This document shows, piece after piece, positions 8,858-17,084 of a stretch of 64,000 bases of DNA (the first letter of the stretch is position 1; each line of letters begins with the position of its first letter). Origin of the DNA: Jejuia sp049889775 (lineage in GTDB: Bacteria; Bacteroidota; Bacteroidia; Flavobacteriales; Flavobacteriaceae); the NCBI GenBank assembly GCA_049889775.1, contig JBMHCT010000035.1:248001-312000 (forward strand), read 5' to 3'. The notes under the pieces are model-generated. The model was not told where the DNA came from. It was given only the letters and a program-made list of their open reading frames with translations, and did not search any database. A program made the translations under genes and the position numbers.

Positions 8858-10114
8858 TTAGTTATCTTTTTGTGTATCTTCTTTCTTTGAGCCCTTTGGC
8901 GTTACAGCGCCTTTAGCAACATGAGATGATTTTCTATAAGAATCGAAACGCATAATGCTTTGGTAATGCCAACTATTGTAGACATGAGACAAGCCCCAGT
9001 CAAAAATTTGAGTTGGGTTATCGTCTGGTGCTTCCGATGTTCTATTTAAACCAATGGCGTGTGGCATATTTTGCCCTTTTACCGCTCCTCGAATTTCAAA
9101 ATTAATGCCGTCTGGAGACCATTGAAATGTATTACGTTCTGGTCCGTCTGTTGTAATTAATGATGCAATACCTCCTTGTGTTTTCCAAACTACAACCTCG
9201 TGACCTGAGTTTGAAATTGGATTGTACTTAGATTTTACATAAGGTCCTTTTGGATCATCTGCAATAGCAACACCATGACGAATTTGACGCCCTCCAAATA
9301 ATATTTCTTCTCCCATTTGCTCTCCCTTATAGAACAAATAGAATTTATCTTTAAAAGGAATGATACAAGGATCGTGTACTTTATGAGAATCAAAATCTCC
9401 TTTTTTCTCAACTAAAAATCGATTTTGCTCTTCACCTTTCCAAACACCATTATCTGCTGGCACTAAAATTGGAGCTTCACTTTTTGTCCAAGGACCATTT
9501 GGTGAATCAGACCATGCTAAACCTACCACATTTTTAGTTCTAACGTCGTAAGGTGATTTAATGGCTTGATAACATAAATAATACATACCATCATGTTTCA
9601 TAATCTCTACCGTAAATACAGAACGATCATCATACGCCCCTTTTTCTCCTCTGGGAACCGCCAAACCTTCTTCTTTCCATGTCCATCCATCTTCACTTGT
9701 GGCATACCAAATATCACATCTATCCCAAGGAAATACTTTTTCATTTTCTACATCACCTCCAAAACCATCAGTTTTACCTGTACTTCTAGAATACCAAACG
9801 TAATATTTGCCATTCTCTTTAATTATAGCAGAAGGATCACGTCTTACAACTCCTTCTTCATATGCCAAATCTCCTTTTAGTGGCTTCATAGGATTAAACA
9901 CTCTGTACCAGTCGTTTTCAACATACTTCCACTCTAAAGCCCTCTTCGATGCGGCACTTAAGTATTCTTTATTTGTAATACCAAAGCGATCTAATTTTTC
10001 ATCTGTTATTTCCACTTCTACCTCTTGAATTTCTTGATTATTATTTGTTTTCTCCTCACATGAAAAAAAAACTAGAGCAAGACAAACAAACCCTATTCTA
10101 AATATATTGTTCAT
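8858..10114 (-). CDS. GH117 alpha-1,3-(3,6-anhydro)-L-galactosidase lipoprotein (neoagarobiose hydrolase-like), paralogue 2
   Basis: A 418-residue protein with lipobox Cys19 (LVFFSC). Motifs of GH117 exo-enzymes are complete and close to the characterised neoagarobiose hydrolases: AASKRALEWKYVENDWYR, EEGVVRRDPSAII with D93, WYSRSTGKTDGFGG, PWDRCDIWYATSEDG, KVHDPC with D248, and ISNSGHE with H305/E306. The family releases 3,6-anhydro-L-galactose (L-AHG) from the non-reducing end of neoagaro-oligosaccharides. It is the last gene of the minus-strand operon, 16 bases after the permease gene, so cleavage and uptake are co-expressed. The lipid anchor suggests periplasmic or surface action. The association with L-AHG dehydrogenase and cycloisomerase makes the activity assignment considerably stronger than for paralogue 1. 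Confidence 0.92.
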   Translation of the reverse strand: MNNIFRIGFVCLALVFFSCEEKTNNNQEIQEVEVEITDEKLDRFGITNKEYLSAASKRALEWKYVENDWYRVFNPMKPLKGDLAYEEGVVRRDPSAIIKENGKYYVWYSRSTGKTDGFGGDVENEKVFPWDRCDIWYATSEDGWTWKEEGLAVPRGEKGAYDDRSVFTVEIMKHDGMYYLCYQAIKSPYDVRTKNVVGLAWSDSPNGPWTKSEAPILVPADNGVWKGEEQNRFLVEKKGDFDSHKVHDPCIIPFKDKFYLFYKGEQMGEEILFGGRQIRHGVAIADDPKGPYVKSKYNPISNSGHEVVVWKTQGGIASLITTDGPERNTFQWSPDGINFEIRGAVKGQNMPHAIGLNRTSEAPDDNPTQIFDWGLSHVYNSWHYQSIMRFDSYRKSSHVAKGAVTPKGSKKEDTQKDN

Positions 10115-10130
10115 TATAAATTTTTTCTTT

Positions 10131-11141
10131 TTATTTTAAACTATTACTGTAGGCTACGATAATAATGCCCAAAACCATACAAGTTAAACCAAAGTATAAA
10201 AACTTTCTAGCTTTTGGTGATGCCTTGACCCACTCTTTAGTAATAATTCCGCTTATTATTGCAGTAACCACACACGCTGTGTTAAAAATGGCATACCCAA
10301 CGCTTCCTCCAATTTCTCCAAGTTTAAAAGCGGCATAAGCAAATACTACAGAAGCAGCAAAGTTAAATACCCCCATTATTGTTGTTAAAACTATATTCTT
10401 TCCTAAATGTGGCGTACTAAATTTACCCCATAACTTTTTAGCTGAAAGTTGTTGTATAAAATAAATGGCAATAGCTACACCACCAGCCATATAGATAACG
10501 TACATAATAGCAATAGCACTTTTCCATGAAGCGTTACCCTGAGCCACTACTGCATCATTAATTACTTGTGCCCCAGCTGCATTGGCATAACTGAATCCTG
10601 TAGCCAACAAACCTCCTATAACAGCGATAAGAATACCTGTTATTACGGAACCACCCTTCTTTTCTTCGGTATTTGAATCTTCATCCTTTTGACGTAAAAT
10701 TCCTGCTTTACCATTCGCCATTACACCTAAAAGAACTACCGCTAAACCAGCAAGAATAGTAGCAAATACATTAGATGCAGGTATACCAGTTTCAATAAAA
10801 GGAAGAAGCGATCCAACTAAAATAATTGTACCGATAAAAATGGAAAAACCAAGAGATAAACCAATATAATTAATAGCTTTACCCCACATCATTGCTCCTA
10901 TTCCCCATAAAATACTGCATACAATCATCGTGGTTAAAACACCTGATGGTATTGCCGCCAATACTTCCGCAAAACCATCAATTAATAGAAATGCAACTAC
11001 ATTGGGAACAACAAAGGTGTTGATTGCGAAGAACATACTCCACGTATTTTCAAACTCATAGTCCTTCGTAAATTTTTCGGGAAGCGCGTAAAGCCCTAAT
11101 AATAATCCTGCAAGAATTGCAAATAAAACACCTGTAATCAT
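10131..11141 (-). CDS. RhaT-like sugar permease (DMT superfamily), probable anhydrogalactose or monosaccharide importer
   Basis: A 336-residue integral membrane protein with about ten hydrophobic segments, starting MITGVLFAILAGLLLGLYAL. The pattern and length match the L-rhamnose/proton symporter RhaT and related drug/metabolite-superfamily carriers (WGIGAMMWGKAINYIGLSLG, GSVGYAIFNTACVVTAII). There is a charged cytoplasmic loop near residues 150-165. It lies between the mutarotase and GH117 genes in one operon, so import of the monosaccharide freed by GH117 across the inner membrane is the natural inference. The substrate is not proven by sequence. Confidence 0.82.
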   Translation of the reverse strand: MITGVLFAILAGLLLGLYALPEKFTKDYEFENTWSMFFAINTFVVPNVVAFLLIDGFAEVLAAIPSGVLTTMIVCSILWGIGAMMWGKAINYIGLSLGFSIFIGTIILVGSLLPFIETGIPASNVFATILAGLAVVLLGVMANGKAGILRQKDEDSNTEEKKGGSVITGILIAVIGGLLATGFSYANAAGAQVINDAVVAQGNASWKSAIAIMYVIYMAGGVAIAIYFIQQLSAKKLWGKFSTPHLGKNIVLTTIMGVFNFAASVVFAYAAFKLGEIGGSVGYAIFNTACVVTAIISGIITKEWVKASPKARKFLYFGLTCMVLGIIIVAYSNSLK

Positions 11142-11171
11142 AATTATTTAGTTTTAGTTAGAATTGATTTA

Positions 11172-12206
11172 TTACCAGCTAAATTTGAACTGGGTTTTAC
11201 TTTTAAAAGTTTCACCTGCCTTTGTAATCGACTTTGGTGAATTTTCAATATTTGGTCCGTTTGGATAACGATGTGTTTCACAACAAAAACCTCTATACTT
11301 TCCATATTGCTCTCCGTTTTCACGTTTTAAAGCATCGGATGTGTATTTTCCAGTATATAACAACATACATGGCTCTGTTGTTGAAACCGTTAAAGATCTT
11401 CCAGAATCTGGACATGTAATTTTAGCAGATTCAATAAAATTTCCTTTTTCGTTCTCTAAAATATAGAAATTTTCAAAACCATCACCCATGCCTTCATGCG
11501 CATCTCCAATTCTTTTCGCTGTGCGCATATCGTCGGCAGCTCCTTCCACATTACTAATTTTACCCGTAGCAGCACCAGTATCATCGCACTCTAATTTTGC
11601 ATTTGCATTTACTTGTGCTAAATGACATTCTACATTAGATTTGAAAGCATTCAAATTAAAATATGAATGATTTGTTAATGATAATGGTGTATCTGCATCA
11701 GGAGTTGCTATATAATCAATATTTAATTCGTTATCATCTGTTAATGAGAATGTTACTTCAACAGCTACATTACCAGGAAAACCTTCCTCCAATGCCTTAC
11801 TTTTTAAAGACATTTTAATGCTAGAAGTTGAAACCTCAGCAGTCCATATTTTTTTATCAAAACCTTCTTTACCTCCATGTAAATTATTCGGACCACAGTT
11901 ATCTGCCAGCTGATACTCTTTTCCATTTAAAGAAAACTTAGCATCCTTAATTTGAGAACAATATCGTCCTACAGTTCCTCCAAAATAGGGGGCATTTTCA
12001 AGATAATCTTTTCCAAAGTAACCTTCCAAAGTATCGAAGCCACATGCAATGTTTTCAATGTTGCCTTGGCTATCTGGAACTAATATTTTAGTTACTGTAG
12101 CACCATAATTGGTGATAGTTACCTCAACACCGTTAGCATTTTTTAAGGTATAGGCCTTAATGCTTTCGCCAGCCAGTGCTCCAAAATCTGAAATTGATAT
12201 ACTCAT
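11172..12206 (-). CDS. Aldose 1-epimerase (galactose mutarotase family)
   Basis: A 344-residue enzyme that interconverts alpha and beta anomers of free sugars. The family's catalytic positions are visible: His in PNNLHGGKEGFDK, His in LSLTNHSYFNLN and Glu in GFCCETHRYPNGPN. No signal peptide is seen, so it is cytoplasmic. It is separated by 30 bases from the permease gene and 21 from the cycloisomerase gene. In this operon it may feed the correct anomer or hydrated form of galactose or anhydrogalactose to the dehydrogenase. GalM-type activity is well supported; the precise sugar is inference. Confidence 0.92.
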   Translation of the reverse strand: MSISISDFGALAGESIKAYTLKNANGVEVTITNYGATVTKILVPDSQGNIENIACGFDTLEGYFGKDYLENAPYFGGTVGRYCSQIKDAKFSLNGKEYQLADNCGPNNLHGGKEGFDKKIWTAEVSTSSIKMSLKSKALEEGFPGNVAVEVTFSLTDDNELNIDYIATPDADTPLSLTNHSYFNLNAFKSNVECHLAQVNANAKLECDDTGAATGKISNVEGAADDMRTAKRIGDAHEGMGDGFENFYILENEKGNFIESAKITCPDSGRSLTVSTTEPCMLLYTGKYTSDALKRENGEQYGKYRGFCCETHRYPNGPNIENSPKSITKAGETFKSKTQFKFSW

Positions 12207-12227
12207 TTTAATGTCTTTTTAGTTGAT

Positions 12228-13322
12228 TTATTTTTCCTCGTAGGGCGCTAGTTTTTCCCAGTTGAAAACCACCCCAACACCTGGGTAATCAGGTGCAACT
12301 GCCCTATGATTTTCTACCACCAAAGGTCTAGTTGTATATTCATCAATTGGGAAACTATGTACTTCGAGCCATCCAGAGTTAGGTTGCGAAGACACCAAAC
12401 TTACATGTAATTCTTGCATACCATGAGAACAAGCAGGAATACCGTGTTTATCAGCTAATCTTGCAGCTGCTAACCAACCTGTTACACCTCCACAGTTGGA
12501 AGCATCTGGTTGTACAAAAGACAATTTTGCCTGATCAAACGCATATTCAAATTCATGGATAGTATGCAAATTTTCTCCCATTGCCAATGGAAATCCAGTC
12601 GCATCGACTATTTCACCAAAACCTTTATAATTATCTGGAATGATAGGTTCTTCAAACCAAGTAATATCATATTGTTTAAAACCTTCAATAGCCTTAATTG
12701 CCTTTTCGACAGTCATGGAATAGTTGGCATCTACCATAAAGGTAACATCTGGCCCAATATACTCTCTCACCGCTTTGATTCGCTCTAAATCTTCTTCGAG
12801 ATTTTCACGACCAATTTTAATTTTTACTGCATTAAAACCTTTTGCTAAATACCCCTTCATGTTATCCAAAAGTTTTTCTATTGGAAACATTAAATCGATA
12901 CCACCACAGTAAGCCTTACAAGTATTCCCATGGCCACCTGCCATTTTCCAAAGTGGTTGTCCTGCTTTTTTACAACGAATATCCCAAAGCGCGATATCGA
13001 CAGCAGATATAGCGAAAGATGCTATACCACCACGACCCACGTAATGTATGTGCCATTCTAAAAAATCGTAGATACCTTCTATATCAGAACCATCTTTACC
13101 TATTAACGCTTTGGCAAAATCATTTTCCACCATAGCCTTGATTGAAAAACCGCCTTTGCCGCCAGTGTAAGTGTAACCTGTACCCTCGGAACCATCTTCG
13201 AGGGTTATGGTTACAGTGACTAACTCAAAATGGTAGTGATCTCCATGTTTTGCATCGGACATCACCTCGGGTAATGGTACCGTGAATAAACGTGTTTTTA
13301 CACTCGAAATCTTAGTACTCAT
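12228..13322 (-). CDS. 3,6-anhydro-L-galactonate cycloisomerase (enolase superfamily)
   Basis: A 364-residue mandelate-racemase/muconate-lactonising type enzyme. Lys pair K167/K169 (VKIKIG), metal ligands D198 (FMVDAN), E224 (WFEEPI) and E250 (MGENLH), and the D273 (QPDASN)/H300 (ACSHGM) dyad are all present. The N-terminal capping region contains KHGDHYHFELV, as in the agar-pathway cycloisomerases. The reaction known for that group opens the anhydro bridge of 3,6-anhydro-L-galactonate to give 2-keto-3-deoxy-L-galactonate. It lies three bases from the aldehyde dehydrogenase that would make its substrate. The D-anhydrogalactonate (carrageenan) version is an alternative; GH117 in the same operon favours the L form. 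Confidence 0.88.
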   Translation of the reverse strand: MSTKISSVKTRLFTVPLPEVMSDAKHGDHYHFELVTVTITLEDGSEGTGYTYTGGKGGFSIKAMVENDFAKALIGKDGSDIEGIYDFLEWHIHYVGRGGIASFAISAVDIALWDIRCKKAGQPLWKMAGGHGNTCKAYCGGIDLMFPIEKLLDNMKGYLAKGFNAVKIKIGRENLEEDLERIKAVREYIGPDVTFMVDANYSMTVEKAIKAIEGFKQYDITWFEEPIIPDNYKGFGEIVDATGFPLAMGENLHTIHEFEYAFDQAKLSFVQPDASNCGGVTGWLAAARLADKHGIPACSHGMQELHVSLVSSQPNSGWLEVHSFPIDEYTTRPLVVENHRAVAPDYPGVGVVFNWEKLAPYEEK

Positions 13323-13325
13323 TAT

Positions 13326-14780
13326 TTAAGCTTTATGTCTTACGTAGAATGTCTTCTTCTCTAAATATTGTTCAAAACCGTATTTTCCATCTTCACCACC
13401 AGAACCTGATAATTTATAGCCATTATGGAAGCCTTGGTGTTGCTCTCCATGTCCGCGATTTATATAAATTTCTCCATATTCTAATTCATCGTTGCATTTC
13501 ATAATGGTATTCATATCATTAGTAAACACCATTGCGGCAAGACCGTATTCACAATCGTTAGCATAACCAATAACCTCATCAAAAGTTTTAAACTTTAAAA
13601 CAGGTAAAATTGGTCCGAAAGATTCTTCATGAACGATGGTCATATCTTGAGTAACATCAGTTAATACTGTTGGCTCAAACCAGTAGCCTTTTTCAAACGC
13701 TGCTCCTTCAGGACGTTTTCCTCCTGATGCAACTGTAGCACCTTCCTTAACCGAAACTTCAACCAAATGTTCCATATGTTTCAACTCACTTGCATTTACT
13801 TTTGGTCCCATATCTGTATCTTCCAGCATAGGATCGCCTACTTTGATTGCAGCTACTTTAGCTAAGAATTTTTCCATGAACACATCATAAATATCTTCAT
13901 GAACGTACATGCGCTCGTTACATGTACAAACCTGTCCGCAGTTATCAAAACGTGAATGCAATGCCGCATCAACAGCTGCATCAATATCAGCATCTGCAAA
14001 AGCGATAAATGGTGCTTTACCACCCAACTCTAACTGTACATGTGTTAAATTATCCGCCGCAGCACGTGCAATAGATTGCCCGACTGGCGTAGAACCTGTC
14101 ATTGTGATCATTTTGGTAATTGGACTTTCTACCAAAGCATTTCCCATGGCGCGACCTGGACCTGTTAAGATATTGATAACACCTTTTGGAATACCTACTT
14201 TATTGGCTAAATCGCCTAACTCTAGAGTGGCGATAGGTGTTTCAGAAGTTGGTTTAATTACTATTGAGTTACCAGCAACTAAAGCCGGTCCTAATTTACG
14301 ACCTGCTAAAGCCAATGGGAAATTCCATGCTGTAATGGCCACCACTACTCCTTTTGGAATTTTTTGAATCCAAATTTGCTCATTAGGATTATCAGAAGGA
14401 ATAATATCACCTTCAATTCTTCTAGCACCTTCAGCTGCATATCTTATAAAGGACGCGGTTACGGCAACCTCAAAACGTGCAACCTTTAATAACTTTCCTT
14501 GTTCTTTCGTAAGTAAAACGGCTAAACGCTCGTTGTTGGCATCAATTTCGTCTGCAAGCTTAAACAAAAGCTCACCTCTTTCCCTTGCTGGAATTTTTTT
14601 CCATGACTTTTGAGCCGCCTCCGCTGCTTTCAATGCTTCAACTGCTTCCTGTGCTGTTCCATTTTGAACTCGTGCCACAACTTCCTCTGTTGAAGGGCTG
14701 ATTATATCAATTGTTTCTCTCGAAGTGGACGTTTTCCATTCTCCATTAATGAATAGTTGGTATTCCTTTATTTGTCCCAT
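13326..14780 (-). CDS. Aldehyde dehydrogenase, probable 3,6-anhydro-L-galactose dehydrogenase
   Basis: A 484-residue NAD(P)-dependent ALDH. Catalytic residues are E251 (LELGGK) and C285 (DNCGQVCTCNER); NAD-binding elements are AWNFPLAL, KPTSETP and MTGSTPVG. It closely resembles lactaldehyde/AldA-type dehydrogenases, the group that supplies 3,6-anhydro-L-galactose dehydrogenases. It would oxidise L-AHG to 3,6-anhydro-L-galactonate, the substrate of the cycloisomerase encoded three bases downstream. No signal peptide, so cytoplasmic. Substrate is inferred from the operon; the ALDH assignment itself is certain. Confidence 0.9.
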   Translation of the reverse strand: MGQIKEYQLFINGEWKTSTSRETIDIISPSTEEVVARVQNGTAQEAVEALKAAEAAQKSWKKIPARERGELLFKLADEIDANNERLAVLLTKEQGKLLKVARFEVAVTASFIRYAAEGARRIEGDIIPSDNPNEQIWIQKIPKGVVVAITAWNFPLALAGRKLGPALVAGNSIVIKPTSETPIATLELGDLANKVGIPKGVINILTGPGRAMGNALVESPITKMITMTGSTPVGQSIARAAADNLTHVQLELGGKAPFIAFADADIDAAVDAALHSRFDNCGQVCTCNERMYVHEDIYDVFMEKFLAKVAAIKVGDPMLEDTDMGPKVNASELKHMEHLVEVSVKEGATVASGGKRPEGAAFEKGYWFEPTVLTDVTQDMTIVHEESFGPILPVLKFKTFDEVIGYANDCEYGLAAMVFTNDMNTIMKCNDELEYGEIYINRGHGEQHQGFHNGYKLSGSGGEDGKYGFEQYLEKKTFYVRHKA

Positions 14781-14791
14781 AATTAGTTAAT

Positions 14792-16207
14792 TTATGTTTT
14801 AATTTTTGGTTTTCTGTGATTATCCATTCTTGTAGCGGCTTTCCCCTCAAATCTCCTTTGAAGTTGCCATAATGGGCGCTCTAAAGTTAACTCCCAGTCA
14901 AATAATTTTTTATAAAGTTCGCGAACTAGCTCTGGCTTTTCTGATGCGAGATCGTTCACTTCAGAAATATCTTCTTCTATATTATATAATTCTGCTGGTC
15001 TATCAGGAAACCTAAGAAGTTTCCAGTCATTATGGCGGATAGCAGCTCTGTTTTCCTTTTTCCAATACAGTGTTTTATGAGGCTTTTCTTGATTTTCCCC
15101 AGTAATAAATGGTATTAGATTTACACCATCTAATCCTTCAATTTTTGAGGCATCTCCTCCTCCAACTGAAACAAATGTTGGTAGCAAATCTAATGTTGAA
15201 ATGGGCTTGTTATAGGTAGTGTTCTCCTGTAATTTTCCCTTCCAAGACATTAAAAACGGCACTCTAATACCACCTTCCAAATGATTTGCTTTTGTTCCGC
15301 TTAACGGATCATTGCAAGACTCATTAGCATCAGTAGGCCCCCCATTATCGTTGGTGAATACTATTAACGTTTTTTCTGTTAACCCTAAATCATCAAGTTT
15401 TGTCAAAACCTTACCAATAGCTCTATCCATAGCTATGGTCATAGCTGCAAGGGTTTTTCTTTTTCCTGTAAAGTGCAGCGGTACTTTGGCTAAGTCGCCT
15501 TCATAAGCCTCCATTGGATTGTGTACTGCATTAAAGGATAAATATGCAAAGAAAGGACGTTCTTTATTTCTTTCCATAAATGCAATAGTTTCATCTGCCA
15601 ATGCATCGGTTAGATACTTTTCAGATTCTTTGTACTCTTCGAACCCCCGTTCTAGTCTATCCTCAGGTTTTTTAATTTTTGCTGCGTCACCTAACTCCCA
15701 ATAGCTTCTAGCACCTCCTCTAAAACCGTAAAATTCATCAAACCCTCTTTTGGTTGGATGATACTTATCTGCATTACCTAAATGCCATTTGCCAAAAATA
15801 GCCGTTTTATAACCTAACTTTTTTAGATAATCCGCCAATGTAGTTTGATCTAAAGGCAATCCCATTTCATCTCCAGACAAAGAAGAATTACTCATTATAC
15901 CTGGCACATTATTTTCCTCAAAACCAAATTTTTGTTGGTATTTCCCTGTTATAAGACCCGCTCGTGAAGGCCCACATACGGCTGCTGAAACATACGCTTG
16001 TGTGAATTTGATACCTCTTTTAGCAAGAGCATTTAAATTTGGTGTTTTGAAGTCTTTACTGCCCTGGAAACCAAAATCGGCATATCCTGCATCATCTGAA
16101 AAGATAAATAGAATATTAGGTTGTTGTGCTAAAAGTTTTTGGTGACTACAAGATATAGTCATCAAAACTAATAACGATAAAATAATATAGTTAAATGTAA
16201 ATCTCAA
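14792..16207 (-). CDS. S1-family formylglycine sulfatase lipoprotein
   Basis: A 471-residue sulfatase with a lipobox-like signal (LLVLMTISC, Cys20). The core starts NILFIFSDDAGYADFGFQG (metal-binding Asp pair). The formylglycine motif C-x-P-S-R is present as VCGPSRAG, followed by LITGKY; KWHLG and VFTNDNGG also match. It acts outside the cytoplasm and needs a formylglycine-generating enzyme encoded elsewhere, because GldK, although SUMF1-like, belongs to secretion. Context points to removal of sulfate from a red-algal galactan oligosaccharide such as porphyran, agar or carrageenan. Subfamily and target carbon cannot be told from motifs. It lies 11 bases after the SDR-side spacer and 11 before the ALDH gene, inside the operon. 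Confidence 0.9.
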   Translation of the reverse strand: MRFTFNYIILSLLVLMTISCSHQKLLAQQPNILFIFSDDAGYADFGFQGSKDFKTPNLNALAKRGIKFTQAYVSAAVCGPSRAGLITGKYQQKFGFEENNVPGIMSNSSLSGDEMGLPLDQTTLADYLKKLGYKTAIFGKWHLGNADKYHPTKRGFDEFYGFRGGARSYWELGDAAKIKKPEDRLERGFEEYKESEKYLTDALADETIAFMERNKERPFFAYLSFNAVHNPMEAYEGDLAKVPLHFTGKRKTLAAMTIAMDRAIGKVLTKLDDLGLTEKTLIVFTNDNGGPTDANESCNDPLSGTKANHLEGGIRVPFLMSWKGKLQENTTYNKPISTLDLLPTFVSVGGGDASKIEGLDGVNLIPFITGENQEKPHKTLYWKKENRAAIRHNDWKLLRFPDRPAELYNIEEDISEVNDLASEKPELVRELYKKLFDWELTLERPLWQLQRRFEGKAATRMDNHRKPKIKT

Positions 16208-16229
16208 ATGTATAGTTTGAACTGCTTAT

Positions 16230-17000
16230 CTATCGACCCATCCAACCACCGTCTACTAATACGATCGCCCCATTCATATAGGCTGCTGCTTCAGATGCTA
16301 AAAACACTGTTGGTCCCGCGAAGTCTGTAGGTTTTCCCCAACGACCTGCTGGAATTCTAGATAGAATTGATTCTGCTCTTACAGGATCATTTCTCAACGC
16401 CTCGGTATTATCCGTTGCTATGTATCCTGGTGCAATCGCGTTTACATTTACACCTTTACCTGCCCATTCGTTAGCAAAAGCCATAGTCATTTGTCCTATA
16501 GCACCTTTTGAAGCAGCATATCCTGGAACAGTAATACCCCCTTGGAAGGTTAACAGCGATGCTGTAAATATAATTTTACCAGACTCACGTGCAACCATCT
16601 CTTTCCCAATTTCTCTTGTAAGGATAAATTGCGCATTTTGGTTTACCTCAATTACCTTGTCCCACATTTCGTCAGGGTGTTCTGCAGCAGGTGTTCTTAA
16701 AATAGTACCTGCATTGTTTACCAAAATATCTATTTGCGGATGGTCTGCTTTTACAGCCTCAATAAATTTATAAAGCGACTTTCTATCTGAAAAATCACAT
16801 TGATAAGCACTGAAGTTTTTTCCAACAGCTTGTACTTCTTTTTCAACATCACTTCCGCTTAACTCCAAAGACGCCGAAACTCCAATAATATTTGCACCTG
16901 CTTCTGCTAAACCAATAGCCATTGCTTTCCCTATACCACGTTTACAACCGGTAACTAAAGCTGTTTTTCCTTCTAGACTAAATGTATTTAAAATACTCAT
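16230..17000 (-). CDS. KduD-like short-chain dehydrogenase/reductase
   Basis: A 256-residue classical SDR with the cofactor motif TGCKRGIG (residues 18-25), NNAG (95-98), catalytic S148, Y161 and K165 (GYAASKGA), and C-terminal FLASEAAAYMNGAIVLVDGG. It resembles 2-deoxy-D-gluconate 3-dehydrogenase/KduD. In the known L-AHG pathway, 2-keto-3-deoxy-L-galactonate is oxidised at C5 and then reduced to 2-keto-3-deoxy-D-gluconate. This SDR and the zinc-type dehydrogenase encoded upstream are the natural pair for those steps, with the SDR more likely the 5-keto reductase. The division of labour is inference. Cytoplasmic. Confidence 0.87.
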   Translation of the reverse strand: MSILNTFSLEGKTALVTGCKRGIGKAMAIGLAEAGANIIGVSASLELSGSDVEKEVQAVGKNFSAYQCDFSDRKSLYKFIEAVKADHPQIDILVNNAGTILRTPAAEHPDEMWDKVIEVNQNAQFILTREIGKEMVARESGKIIFTASLLTFQGGITVPGYAASKGAIGQMTMAFANEWAGKGVNVNAIAPGYIATDNTEALRNDPVRAESILSRIPAGRWGKPTDFAGPTVFLASEAAAYMNGAIVLVDGGWMGR

Positions 17001-17025
17001 TTTTTGATTTGTTTTATGTTTAATT

Positions 17026-17074
17026 GTTCTCGATACAATTCCGATTTAAAATATCGGAATCACTCGAACTGACA
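17026..17074. repeat. Palindromic intergenic repeat, copy 1
   Basis: Hairpin with outer arms GTTC/GAAC and CGA/TCG and an inner ATTCCGAT...ATCGGAAT stem, followed by TGACA. It shares the outer sequence GTTCTCGATACAATTCC and GGAAT-ACTCGAAC with the copy at 27782-27825, while the stem bases covary. It lies in the 84-base gap between two genes of the anhydrogalactose operon. Confidence 0.8.
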
Positions 17075-17084
17075 CTTTTATTTG

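Noticed and set aside
13909..14367. Long open frame antisense to the aldehyde dehydrogenase gene
   Set aside because: It mirrors a strongly conserved ALDH sequence including the catalytic Cys region; codon pattern explains it as a shadow of the real gene.
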